From: an uncultured bacterium
Lineage (GTDB): Bacteria; Spirochaetota; UBA4802; UB4802
Assembly: GCA_937920495.1 (NCBI GenBank)
Contig: CALEUQ010000011.1
Span: 103,742-167,741 of the forward strand
Direction: 5' to 3'
DNA length: 64,000 bases
In this document: piece by piece, positions 26,997-34,795 of the stretch
Position numbering within the stretch: the stretch's first letter is position 1
Layout of the letters: every line of letters begins with the position of its first letter
Position numbers and translations under genes: made by a program
Notes under the pieces: generated by a model
Told to the model about the DNA's origin: nothing
Databases searched by the model: none
The model's input: only the letters and a program-made list of their open reading frames with translations

Positions 26997-28172
26997 TTAT
27001 TCAATACGGTGGGTTCCGTCTTCAAGAGTGCATTCGTAAATTTCAGGCATCCTGTTTTCTTTCTTTTTAAATTTCTGGGCGATAGTTTTCGTAAAATGCT
27101 CTACAGCGTATAATGCCACCATGCTAATAGTACATCCACCAAATCCCCCTCCCATAAGCCGTGAGCCATATACCCCATCAATCTCAGATGCCCATTCTAC
27201 CATCTCATCTATGAGAGGAATGCTTACCTCATAATACGCACTTAAACTTTGATGTGATTTGAAGAGTAGTTCCCCTGCTTTAGATAGATTATACTTTTGA
27301 ATTTCATCAGCAAACTGTAGCACCCTGTGATGTTCTGAGATAACATGATATGCACGTCTATATTCTGTGTGTGGCAGGATATTCTGTATTGTTGTAAGGT
27401 CATCGATACTACAATCACAGAGGTGCTGAATAGAGAACCCTGATTTTTGTAACATGATAAGTGCTCTCTCACACTCGCGCCTGCGGTCATTGTACCCTGA
27501 TTCCCGTAAACTATGTTTCACTCCACTGTTGACAAGCACAAATCTAACAGCTGCAGTATCTACCGGAATAAGCCTGCATTCTAAATTTTGTGTGTTGAGC
27601 ATGAGTGCATGGCCTTTTTTACCATTTATGATGGCCATCTGGTCCATAATGCCACATCTAACCCCGGCAAAATCCCATTCCACCCTCTGGGCTTGCAGCG
27701 CAAGATCAGTATTTTTTATTTTTTTATCATACAGTGAATACAGTGCATACAAAGTACCTACCGTAATAGACGCTGAACTTGACATGCCTGCTCCAACCGG
27801 TAAGGTGCTGTAAAAACTAAAATCCAACCCTGATTCAAATTCAATGTTGCTGAGCACACAGGCGCCAAAAGGATACACCCACCACATGCGTAATGCATGT
27901 TCCTGTGTGTATGGGGTGTGCAGATTTTTAATAGCTACTTCACCTGTTTCTTTATGGTTTGAAGAGGCAAAGCGGATAATACCGTCATTATTACGGGATA
28001 CACAAATATAAATGTGTTTGTCGATAGCAGCCGGAAAAACAGTTCCGCCGTTATAGTCAATATGTTCGCCAATAATATTGATTCTACCCGGGGAAGCAAA
28101 TATTGCACAATCAGATGATTTTGGAAAATGCTCCCGATGATGAGCAACAACAATATCAGTTATTGAATCCAT
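26997..28172 (-). CDS. galK: Galactokinase
   Basis: A 391-residue GHMP kinase phosphorylating galactose. Motifs: PGRINIIGEHIDYNGG (the galactokinase signature near residue 30), PVGAGMSSSASITVG (GHMP ATP loop near residue 135), GIMDQMAIINGKKGHALML and MGGGFGGCTI near the C terminus. galT and galE are not adjacent; the gene follows a 302-aa hypothetical on the same strand with a 5-base gap, so the two are cotranscribed. It is separated from the downstream gntR gene by 86 bases that carry the GntR operator. Confidence 0.93.
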   Translation of the reverse strand: MDSITDIVVAHHREHFPKSSDCAIFASPGRINIIGEHIDYNGGTVFPAAIDKHIYICVSRNNDGIIRFASSNHKETGEVAIKNLHTPYTQEHALRMWWVYPFGACVLSNIEFESGLDFSFYSTLPVGAGMSSSASITVGTLYALYSLYDKKIKNTDLALQAQRVEWDFAGVRCGIMDQMAIINGKKGHALMLNTQNLECRLIPVDTAAVRFVLVNSGVKHSLRESGYNDRRRECERALIMLQKSGFSIQHLCDCSIDDLTTIQNILPHTEYRRAYHVISEHHRVLQFADEIQKYNLSKAGELLFKSHQSLSAYYEVSIPLIDEMVEWASEIDGVYGSRLMGGGFGGCTISMVALYAVEHFTKTIAQKFKKKENRMPEIYECTLEDGTHRIE

Positions 28173-28177
28173 AGTAT

Positions 28178-29086
28178 TTACTGAAATAAGAGATGTATAA
28201 GGTGATATGCACTATCGGTTATAGCTATAGTTACAGGCATATCAGCAGCAGTATGAATATACTCAATAATACCAAAAAAGGATAGCCATGTAATAACAGA
28301 AAAATCAAGCAGGGATATGGCAAAAAGGTCATACGGGTTTGCAATACCGGTCAATTCATAAAACGTATGGGCAATGGAATCTAACTTAACCGGTTTGTTT
28401 GCAGAAAGTATGATATCAAGTAAAAGCTGACGGTTTTTTTTAATATCATCTGAAATATAACCACCGGAAGGAAATAGATTTTTCCAGTTACATTTATTCC
28501 AGAATGCCAGAAAAAGCCTACGATAGAGTGTTTCTGTATCGATTGCTTCAAAAGAATTTTCATTAATCATTTCAGCGGCTTTAAGCATAATGACAATTTG
28601 CTTGCAGTAAATAATAAGTAGATCCGGATCAAATTGGGGTAAAGGTCCATCTAAAAGTGTATCTACACACAAAGAATAAAAATTTGTGGGTAGTGGTTTG
28701 TTTTTTTCAGGATACATGGCAAAGCGTTTCATTGTCTCTATGACACATGTAGCCAGTGTCATAGCTGTTGTGGCTTCAATTGTGTATGTGTGCTCGTCTT
28801 GTATTTCTTTTATTATAATGGAATTTTTGCAGGGAATAGTTGAATCCCATACTAATCGATAACATGATTGGAGAACATCTTTCATAATCTTATCTTTTTT
28901 GCCTGTGTTTATAGTTGAAAACCGTTTTTCAATTTCATGCGCAATCAGGTCATTGGTAAGCTCATTCTCAATTGCATACAGTGCCAGATTATTAATTGTT
29001 GATCTGAACCGATGTGATGTCACATCAGCTGAATGTTTCATTGTTCCTGTTAACTCCATTGAAATGTAAGATGTATCTACTGGCAA
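28178..29086 (-). CDS. Hypothetical protein, 302 aa, upstream of galK
   Basis: I do not recognise it. It lacks a signal peptide and membrane segments. Mixed helices and a regular spread of charged residues suggest a soluble cytoplasmic protein. One Cys-containing helix (ATCVIETMKRFAMYPEKNK) and a WNKCNWKNLFPSGGYISDD segment stand out. The start ATG at 29086 has the weak ribosome site TAAGA upstream. Five bases separate it from galK, so it is probably translated in the same operon. There is a 430-base gap upstream with a MITE-like repeat. Confidence 0.5.
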   Translation of the reverse strand: MPVDTSYISMELTGTMKHSADVTSHRFRSTINNLALYAIENELTNDLIAHEIEKRFSTINTGKKDKIMKDVLQSCYRLVWDSTIPCKNSIIIKEIQDEHTYTIEATTAMTLATCVIETMKRFAMYPEKNKPLPTNFYSLCVDTLLDGPLPQFDPDLLIIYCKQIVIMLKAAEMINENSFEAIDTETLYRRLFLAFWNKCNWKNLFPSGGYISDDIKKNRQLLLDIILSANKPVKLDSIAHTFYELTGIANPYDLFAISLLDFSVITWLSFFGIIEYIHTAADMPVTIAITDSAYHLIHLLFQ

Positions 29087-29516
29087 AAGTATATGATAGT
29101 AAAATGAATTGTGTGAGTAACTATAGCTATGAAATTAATTGATAAACATAATATAATAAATTAATTTTTAGTCAATTAATATTTTAATAAAATAAAAAAA
29201 AGTTTATCAGACATAAAACTACTGCACATTTATTTGCTTTACTAATATTAATATAAAATCCAGAATTACACTTTTGTGAGTGGCGTATATGGGTGAAAAT
29301 ATAAAAATTTTTCACGATTTATTCTTTAAATAAAATTTGTGAACATAATAAACATAGTGTACACCGTTTTATTAACAAAATATTTTTAAGGAATTATTAG
29401 TGAAAAATTTTTTGAATTTGCTTGCATTAATATCTTGTATTTTTGTATTACTCATCTGATACGTAAATAGCAGGTTTATATTGTTACTATAGAGAGATAT
29501 ATCAAGAGGTCGTGGG
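29087..29516. other. Intergenic region, 430 bases, with MITE-like repeat
   Basis: A very A+T-rich divergent region between the galK operon and the M28 peptidase gene. It contains the MITE-like element at 29303-29412. No coding sequence or clear promoter pair is seen. Confidence 0.6.
29303..29412 (-). mobile_element. MITE-like element, 110 bp, inverse copy without hairpin insert
   Basis: Terminal inverted repeats begin AAAAATTTTTCAC (29303-29315) and end GTGAAAAATTTTT (29400-29412); together with inner arms they pair imperfectly over about 45-50 bases per side. Read on the minus strand, it aligns to 12121-12243 nearly throughout, with GTGTACAC at the centre instead of the 37-base hairpin. It lies upstream of the M28 peptidase gene. 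Confidence 0.72.
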
Positions 29517-30437
29517 ATGTGGTTACTATCATTCATAGATGCAACGCATAATGATGTAAAAGAGTTGCAGGAAAATTCCAGGTATATTGTACATTTTCTG
29601 GCAGAAGAGGTTGGCGAACGTACATTGAGAAAATATGATAATTTAAATCGTACGCGACAGTTCATCAAAGATTATTTTAAAAAATACAATGACAAAGTGT
29701 ATGAAGAGAAATATCTTGTTAATGGCCTGGAAGTTGGTAACGTTATTGCTGAAATTCCATCTTTTGAGGATAATAATGAAACCATTATTATCGGCGCGCA
29801 TTATGATACCATTGAAGATACTCCTGGAGCAGATGATAACGGTTCGGCAATTGCTGGATTACTTGAGCTTCACCGGTTACTATCGCACTATAGCTTCAGA
29901 AAAACATTGCGTTTTGTGGCATTTACATTAGAAGAGCCCCCTTTTTTCTCCGGTCCCTATATGGGTAGTATGGTACATGCAAAGGGTTGCAAGGAACGAG
30001 ACGAGCATATCGATCTTATGATATGTCTGGAAATGATAGGCTATGCAGGCAGCAGAATGCATCAGGATTATCCGTTGAGCAGCATGCAAAAACAATACCC
30101 ACCGTATGGAAATTTTCTGGCAGTGGTTGCATTGCCAAGCTATGCTCCGTATGCATATAAATGGAAAAGGGAATATAACAGGTTTGCAAAAAATAAAATG
30201 TATGATATGATAGGCCCTGCTTCAATACCTGGCATTAATCTGTCCGACCATTATTCATTCAATAAATATAATTTCCCTGCTATTATGATTACCGATACCG
30301 CGTTTTACAGAAATAAGAATTACCATACTGAAGGGGATACCTTTCAGACTATTAACTTTAAATTTCTGGCAGAAGCTGTGTTTAATACATATCTGGCGGT
30401 AAAAACTATAGCAAATGAAAGGGATATCCTGCAATGA
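29517..30437 (+). CDS. M28-family metallopeptidase (aminopeptidase-like)
   Basis: A 306-residue zinc peptidase. The metal-ligand motifs are visible: GAHYDTIEDTPGADDNGSA (His and the first Asp), FTLEEPPFF (the general-base Glu pair) and the late SDHYSFNKY (final His). The second Asp/Glu ligands fall in between. Signal peptide is absent, so the location looks cytoplasmic or it is exported by another route. The next gene overlaps its stop by 4 bases; together with the DUF6485 gene these form one operon. Its substrate is unknown; it could be a peptidase or an amidase of the broader M28 family. Confidence 0.88.
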   Translation: MWLLSFIDATHNDVKELQENSRYIVHFLAEEVGERTLRKYDNLNRTRQFIKDYFKKYNDKVYEEKYLVNGLEVGNVIAEIPSFEDNNETIIIGAHYDTIEDTPGADDNGSAIAGLLELHRLLSHYSFRKTLRFVAFTLEEPPFFSGPYMGSMVHAKGCKERDEHIDLMICLEMIGYAGSRMHQDYPLSSMQKQYPPYGNFLAVVALPSYAPYAYKWKREYNRFAKNKMYDMIGPASIPGINLSDHYSFNKYNFPAIMITDTAFYRNKNYHTEGDTFQTINFKFLAEAVFNTYLAVKTIANERDILQ

Positions 30438-30982
30438 GTGATTTTATTCCAATTCCGATTCAGGATTCACATCGTTTGATTAATGCCGGGAATGTTATTT
30501 TATTGTCTGTGCAATCCCAGGATAAAAGAACTGTAACCACTGTTGCATGGCATATGCCGGTTTCAAATCAGCCAAAACTTATATCATGTGCGCTGGCAAA
30601 TAAACGCTATGGCCTTGAATTAATTAAAGAATCAGGATGTTTTTGCATCAATATCCCTGAATTTACACTTATTGATGCTGTTGTCTTCTGCGGTACCTAT
30701 TCGGGAAGAAAAGTTGATAAATGTAGTGAAGCACATTTAACTGCCGTGCCATGTTCAACAATACATGGATTTTTCATTGACGAATGTGTTGCTCACATTG
30801 AGTGTGAGTTGTATTCAATGTTTGAAGCTGGTGATCATACCATTGTGGTGGGCAACGTTACTGGAGCAATGGGAAAAAATCACCTTTTTACTCCGGATGG
30901 GGTTATAGATATTAATAAAGTTCAGTTAATTCACCATCTTGGTGGAACTCATTTTGGAATATTGAAATCACAGGGAGGATAA
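30434..30982 (+). CDS. Flavin reductase-like FMN-binding protein, 182 aa
   Basis: The fold is the split-barrel flavin reductase type (flavoredoxin/HpaC-like): VILLSVQSQDKRTVTTVAWH, PKLISCALANKRYGLELIK and SGCFCINIPEFT with FMN-contacting residues. These proteins reduce FMN or carry electrons, in anaerobes often as flavoredoxin. The ATG at 30434 overlaps the M28 stop (ATGA). The DUF6485 gene starts five bases after its stop. Confidence 0.85.
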   Translation: MSDFIPIPIQDSHRLINAGNVILLSVQSQDKRTVTTVAWHMPVSNQPKLISCALANKRYGLELIKESGCFCINIPEFTLIDAVVFCGTYSGRKVDKCSEAHLTAVPCSTIHGFFIDECVAHIECELYSMFEAGDHTIVVGNVTGAMGKNHLFTPDGVIDINKVQLIHHLGGTHFGILKSQGG

Positions 30983-30986
30983 TGCC

Positions 30987-31190
30987 ATGGAATGTAAAAA
31001 AGAACGAAACCTGTCACGGTGCACCTGTAGTTATGATCCCTGTTCACGTAAAGGATTATGCTGCGATTGTATTGCATACCATCTTAAAAATCGACAACTT
31101 CCCGGATGTGCATTCCCCAAAGATGCTGAAAGGACCTATGACAGGTCTTTTGAACATTTCGCCCGATTGGTTCAGGCAGGAAAAATTTAA
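30987..31190 (+). CDS. Cys-rich small protein, DUF6485-like, 67 aa
   Basis: The 67-residue product begins MECKKERNLSRCTCSYDPCS, then RKGLCCDCIAYHLKNRQLPG, with eight Cys in the first 45 residues spaced as in metal-binding knots, and ends PKDAERTYDRSFEHFARLVQ. This matches my recollection of small DUF6485 proteins in anaerobes. It is preceded by the ribosome site GGAGG and ends just before the convergent LysM protein gene. A zinc or Fe-S role is inferred from the Cys pattern; no function is established. Confidence 0.75.
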   Translation: MECKKERNLSRCTCSYDPCSRKGLCCDCIAYHLKNRQLPGCAFPKDAERTYDRSFEHFARLVQAGKI

Positions 31191-31191
31191 T

Positions 31192-32082
31192 CTACTTCTG
31201 TGCCAGGTAGCGCAACGGGTCTTGTGGCGTGCCGGAGTGGTTTATCTGGAAGTGAAGTGACGGGTTACTATCGCTTAAGAATCCAATTATTGTGCCTTGT
31301 GGAACTAACTGGCCTTCCTTTACAGAAATTGCATCCAGCATGGAATATATAGTGTACACATTTTCTGGATGCATAATAACTACAAAATTACCAAATCCCC
31401 GCATAGTGCCAATTTTTGCAACCTTTCCCTGTGCACTGGCAACAACCTTGCTTTTTGGTCTGCTGGTGATAATAATACCTAAGGGGCGGACTCCACCCTG
31501 ATCACGCGAGTACGATATAACTGATGGCACCGGCCACATAAAATAAATGTCTTTGATAAGATTCTTTGTGTGTGTTTGAGCTGGGTATGCTTTCTTTGTT
31601 GCTATACTATTATCGGTTGTGCCTGAAGGTATAAAGATCTTTTGCCCAATCTTTATGGTAGTGGAATCTTTCATGTTATTTGCACTACAGATTGCATCAA
31701 CAGTAGTATTATACTGTCGGGACAGGCTGTATAAGGTTTCACCCTTTCTTATACTATGCCATGTGCCTTTTGGTTGTAGTTTTTTATTATATTTTTTTTC
31801 GTTTAGTTCACTGTTCTGGTTATCGATATCATTCTGAACTAGTGGTGTAGAATAATAGACAGGCTGTGTTGTATAATATTCATTTTTAATGTAATAATTA
31901 TCTTCATTTTGGATTAGCGGGATACTTTCGTCATCATTATAATTGAACTGATATGGTTTTTGTGTACTGTTTTTTTTATGAGTATTTTCTTGATGCCGGT
32001 ATGCAGGTGGAACACACCCAATATAAAATATCAATAGAATGATACTACAGCGTATGTAATTGGCACTCATCCATGAAAACAT
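31192..32082 (-). CDS. LysM plus degenerate M23 (LytM-like) lipoprotein
   Basis: The N terminus ends IILLIFYIGC, a lipobox, so it is an envelope lipoprotein. One LysM repeat follows (GETLYSLSRQYNTTVDAICS, then IKIGQKIFIPSG), which binds glycan. The C-terminal ~110 residues have the M23 beta-fold (GVRPLGIIITSRPKSKVVAS, FGNFVVIMHPENVYTIYSML) but lack the zinc ligands: the HxxxD motif is replaced by PLGII-type residues and the HxH pair by SLHFQ. It is therefore likely an inactive LytM activator such as EnvC/NlpD-type proteins that switch on amidases. A Gln/Asn/Tyr-rich linker lies between the domains. Confidence 0.82.
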   Translation of the reverse strand: MFSWMSANYIRCSIILLIFYIGCVPPAYRHQENTHKKNSTQKPYQFNYNDDESIPLIQNEDNYYIKNEYYTTQPVYYSTPLVQNDIDNQNSELNEKKYNKKLQPKGTWHSIRKGETLYSLSRQYNTTVDAICSANNMKDSTTIKIGQKIFIPSGTTDNSIATKKAYPAQTHTKNLIKDIYFMWPVPSVISYSRDQGGVRPLGIIITSRPKSKVVASAQGKVAKIGTMRGFGNFVVIMHPENVYTIYSMLDAISVKEGQLVPQGTIIGFLSDSNPSLHFQINHSGTPQDPLRYLAQK

Positions 32083-32189
32083 GGAACATCTCCTTATGTT
32101 CCGTTTAAACGCACATTTACCAGAAGGTAAAAAATACCCTTATCAGATTATCGGAATAATACGCTGGATAGTTGAGCAATTAATTAATT

Positions 32190-32609
32190 TTATTCATGAT
32201 AATCAACGGTGGTAGTAATGGTTAATTTACCGTGGCGCACGTTTTTAATAGCCAGTAAGTTATCAGCTATCTTTTTAACCTGTGATGATGTGCCTTTAAG
32301 AAGCAATACCTCAAGGCAATTATGTGCATCCAGGTGTACATGCACCGATGAAATTATGTTTTTATAATTATCATGCTGAATGTCATTGAGTTTATCAGCT
32401 ATCTCCCTGACATCATGGCTGTAGACAAGGGTAAGTGTGCCTATAACTTCTGCATCCGGGTCGGTAATTTCTTCTTTTACCAGCATATCCCGAATAAGGT
32501 CACGAATAGCTTCGGAACGATTGACGTACCCCTTTTCATTAATCAGGACATCAAACCGCTCTAATAGTTTTTCATCAATTGATACGCCAAAACGTATTAC
32601 ATTATTCAT
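32190..32609 (-). CDS. nikR: Nickel-responsive regulator NikR
   Basis: A 139-residue ribbon-helix-helix repressor with a C-terminal ACT-like nickel domain. The N-terminal NVIRFGVSIDEKLLERFDVL is the DNA-binding RHH. Nickel ligands match the family set: His79, His90 and His92 (SSVHVHLD) and Cys98 (HNCLEVL). It senses Ni(II) and represses nickel uptake or controls nickel enzymes. No nickel transporter is in the window. It is monocistronic and divergent from the SCP2 operon, with 347 bases between them. Confidence 0.95.
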   Translation of the reverse strand: MNNVIRFGVSIDEKLLERFDVLINEKGYVNRSEAIRDLIRDMLVKEEITDPDAEVIGTLTLVYSHDVREIADKLNDIQHDNYKNIISSVHVHLDAHNCLEVLLLKGTSSQVKKIADNLLAIKNVRHGKLTITTTVDYHE

Positions 32610-32956
32610 GCTCTGACCCCGTGTATTAGTATACCAATAGTGACTGTGTAAAATATATTATGCAAGTAATTTTTCAACTTTTTTGCATAGTATGTGCAAT
32701 ATAAAATATTGATGCGTTTTTTTATTTATAAGAGATAGTATATGCCAGGATAATCCAACATCTAAGTATTTAGTGGCAGAGTAGATGTATCTATAGACAA
32801 CAAATGTGATAAAAGGTTATTAGAAATAATAGAAAAATTTAATTGACAAATTTATTGTTGGTTGTACAATCAACCAGTAACAAAGTGTTTTTATATGCCT
32901 ACCTGCTTTCAGTGCTCAGAGATAACAATAACAAATAGCTATACTGGAGGTTAGCC
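32610..32956. other. Intergenic region, 347 bases, between nikR and the SCP2 operon
   Basis: A+T-rich divergent gap. The only clear signal is the plus-strand promoter with an overlapping palindrome at 32843-32876. A GTATTAGTATACC stretch just upstream of nikR resembles a palindrome but does not match known NikR sites well enough to call. Confidence 0.6.
32843..32876 (+). promoter_or_regulatory. Promoter with overlapping palindromic operator for the SCP2-DUF2148 operon
   Basis: TTGACA (32843-32848), 16-base spacer and TACAAT (32865-32870) form a strong sigma70 promoter. The perfect inverted repeat TGGTTG-TACAAT-CAACCA (32859-32876) covers the -10 box, as expected for a repressor site. The regulator is unknown. 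Confidence 0.7.
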
Positions 32957-33352
32957 ATGTCCGTTTTTTCAAACACTGAAACAATGTATGAAGTATTGGG
33001 TGAGCTGTTTAATGCGTTATTACGTGATCCGACAGCCAAAGAAAAATTTTTAGAATCTGACATCATCATTAAGTTTGATATTCATGACCCTGCAGGGCAG
33101 ATATGGATATCTAATGAGGATGGTGGAAAGGTTATATGTGGCTCAACACAATTAAAGCCAACTATTGAGATGACGCTGTCAGGAGATTCATGTCACAAAT
33201 TCTGGCTGCAGGAGTTAACAATGCCTGTTGCGCTAGCTAAAGGGCTCATAAAGGCAAAAGGCCCCATGCCAAAAGTTATTAAACTCTTACCGCTATTAAA
33301 ACCTGCATATGTGGCGTATCCTGAAATTGCAAAAAAACATGGCCTTATATAG
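32957..33352 (+). CDS. SCP2-type sterol/lipid-binding domain protein, 131 aa
   Basis: The small soluble protein has the SCP2 fold pattern: an N-terminal helical segment (ETMYEVLGELFNALLRDPT), beta strands (DIIIKFDIHDPAGQIWISNE, PTIEMTLSGDSCHKF), then a hydrophobic helix (LALAKGLIKAKG, IKLLPLLKPAYV). SCP2 domains bind sterols, fatty acyl-CoAs or other lipids in a hydrophobic tunnel. It is the first gene of the SCP2-DUF2148-ligase operon, 12 bases ahead of the first DUF2148 gene, and suggests that the pathway handles a hydrophobic substrate. Confidence 0.8.
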   Translation: MSVFSNTETMYEVLGELFNALLRDPTAKEKFLESDIIIKFDIHDPAGQIWISNEDGGKVICGSTQLKPTIEMTLSGDSCHKFWLQELTMPVALAKGLIKAKGPMPKVIKLLPLLKPAYVAYPEIAKKHGLI

Positions 33353-33364
33353 AGGAGGTAGCAC

Positions 33365-34042
33365 ATGAGTATGGAACGAAGCATGAAGCAATTTGAGGAT
33401 GACAGAAAAGCTGCTGTGAGAATCGCTGCACACCTGCTTTTGGCCAGTGCAACCACCACTCCACGAGTAGGTGGTGTGGGAGAGTGCACTATTCACATCA
33501 TAGATGATGAATGTAAAATTGAGGATCTATGCCAGGCGACCGAAAAGATGGCAAAAGAAAATGAACGCTGGGGCTTTTTTACACGTGACGCCATGATGCT
33601 TCGAGATGCAGATGCAGTGCTGATTGTAACATCGCTCAGGTGTTATACCGACCCCGCGGATACTAACTGCAATATGTGCGGCAAACTTACCTGCGAATAT
33701 TTGAAAGAAAGTGAAAAATTGCCAGATGAACCGGGTATTGCCTATAAAGGCCCTTTGTGTATATTCAGAGCAAATAATATCGCCTACGCCATTGACGGTA
33801 TCGTGTCGCTGGCACGCAATTTAGGAATTGATTATGGAATTTTCTGGTCAGCTGGTGCAGCAGCCATGCGAATGGGTTTGGTGCCAAAGAACACGGGTTT
33901 TTGTCTGGCTGTGGGGATATCAGTGACAGAGAAAAGCCCATTCAGGGATATCCCGTTACGGTATGATGAGATAAATGAAAGAACAATGAATGACAGGATC
34001 ATTAAGCGCTTATGGCCTCAGTTCAGATCAATTTACAGTTAA
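33365..34042 (+). CDS. DUF2148-family Fe-S protein A, 225 aa
   Basis: The protein has an N-terminal alpha/beta region and the cluster motif Cys102-x2-Cys105-x4-Cys110-x21-Cys132 (CNMCGKLTCEYL then GPLCIF), as in DUF2148 proteins and the [4Fe-4S] domain of corrinoid Fe-S proteins. Earlier cysteines (GECTIHIIDDECKIEDLC) add possible metal sites. The first ATG (33365) follows GAGGAGG. It shares the cluster layout of the next gene but is otherwise different, so the two probably form a heterodimer. Function not established; a redox or activase role is inferred. Confidence 0.75.
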   Translation: MSMERSMKQFEDDRKAAVRIAAHLLLASATTTPRVGGVGECTIHIIDDECKIEDLCQATEKMAKENERWGFFTRDAMMLRDADAVLIVTSLRCYTDPADTNCNMCGKLTCEYLKESEKLPDEPGIAYKGPLCIFRANNIAYAIDGIVSLARNLGIDYGIFWSAGAAAMRMGLVPKNTGFCLAVGISVTEKSPFRDIPLRYDEINERTMNDRIIKRLWPQFRSIYS

Positions 34043-34059
34043 AAAATTAGACACAGCTT

Positions 34060-34107
34060 CATGGACTTTGTCAATACCATAAGTCCATGATACTAAGTGT
34101 GTATCAT
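34060..34107. repeat. Two overlapping inverted repeats between the DUF2148 genes
   Basis: CATGGACTT (34060-34068) pairs with AAGTCCATG (34081-34089) around a 12-base loop. ATGATAC (34087-34093) pairs with GTATCAT (34101-34107) around a 7-base loop. The arms overlap by three bases, so the hairpins may be alternative RNA structures. No T tract follows. Confidence 0.7.
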
Positions 34108-34129
34108 ACACATATCATGGAGGTTTTTT

Positions 34130-34780
34130 ATGCCAGCAATAGAAATGAATGAGCTCATACAGAATGGCTTACATAGAGCAGTGGAGCTTATGGCTCTGGC
34201 CGCGTATAACTCGTTTAGATTTGGCAAACGCAATACCATAAAAATGATAAGCCTTTCAATTGAAGATTTAAAGGAGATAGCTGAATTTTGCTATTCACTG
34301 GGAGATATGTCACCACTGGCTGCGCGGGATGGTAGATTTTTGATGGAACTGGTAAAAGAGCCCTGTGCAGTGCTATTAATTGGAGATAAGCGAAAATCAG
34401 ATTTTAATTATAATTGCGGAGCCTGCGGCTACAGAACCTGTGCTGAATTAAACAAAGCTGAAGAAGTTGAGGCATTGACAGCTCGTGGGCCAAGTTGTCA
34501 GTTTAAAAACCTGAATATTAATATTGCCGCTGGTGCTGCTGCATCGATGGCGTGGCGCTTGGGGCTTCATTGCAGGGTGTTCAGTACCATAGCATTTGCC
34601 GCGTTTGCGCTTAATAAGCTGGAAGGGATAGATATTGCAACATCAGTAGCTGTGAGTGCTGCAAAAGTTGATCCTTTCTTTGACCGGCATCAGTATTGGA
34701 CAAAAGAGCACTGGGATGAAATTTTTGAAAAGGAATTCCCAACATTTACAAGAGGATTTATAGGAGCTATCGAAGAATAA
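34130..34780 (+). CDS. DUF2148-family Fe-S protein B, 216 aa
   Basis: Second DUF2148 protein of the operon. The cluster motif is Cys96-x2-Cys99-x4-Cys104-x18-Cys123 (CGACGYRTCAELN, GPSCQFKN). The N-terminal half is helical (ALAAYNSFRFGKRNTIKMIS) and the C-terminal half is Ala-rich (INIAAGAAASMAWRLGLH). I take the ATG at 34130, preceded by GGAGG; an upstream GTG at 34097 is not needed. Fourteen bases separate it from the ligase gene. The paralogue pair suggests a two-subunit redox protein. Confidence 0.78.
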   Translation: MPAIEMNELIQNGLHRAVELMALAAYNSFRFGKRNTIKMISLSIEDLKEIAEFCYSLGDMSPLAARDGRFLMELVKEPCAVLLIGDKRKSDFNYNCGACGYRTCAELNKAEEVEALTARGPSCQFKNLNINIAAGAAASMAWRLGLHCRVFSTIAFAAFALNKLEGIDIATSVAVSAAKVDPFFDRHQYWTKEHWDEIFEKEFPTFTRGFIGAIEE

Positions 34781-34795
34781 AAAGATGGAGGAAAT

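Noticed and set aside
30982..31260. A 92-codon frame overlapping the DUF6485 gene
   Set aside because: It is a shadow in another frame; the Cys-rich frame has the ribosome site and family resemblance.
32610..32640. A GTATTAGTATACC stretch upstream of nikR as a NikR operator
   Set aside because: It does not match the known GTATGA-N16-TCATAC pattern and no second half-site of the expected spacing is seen.
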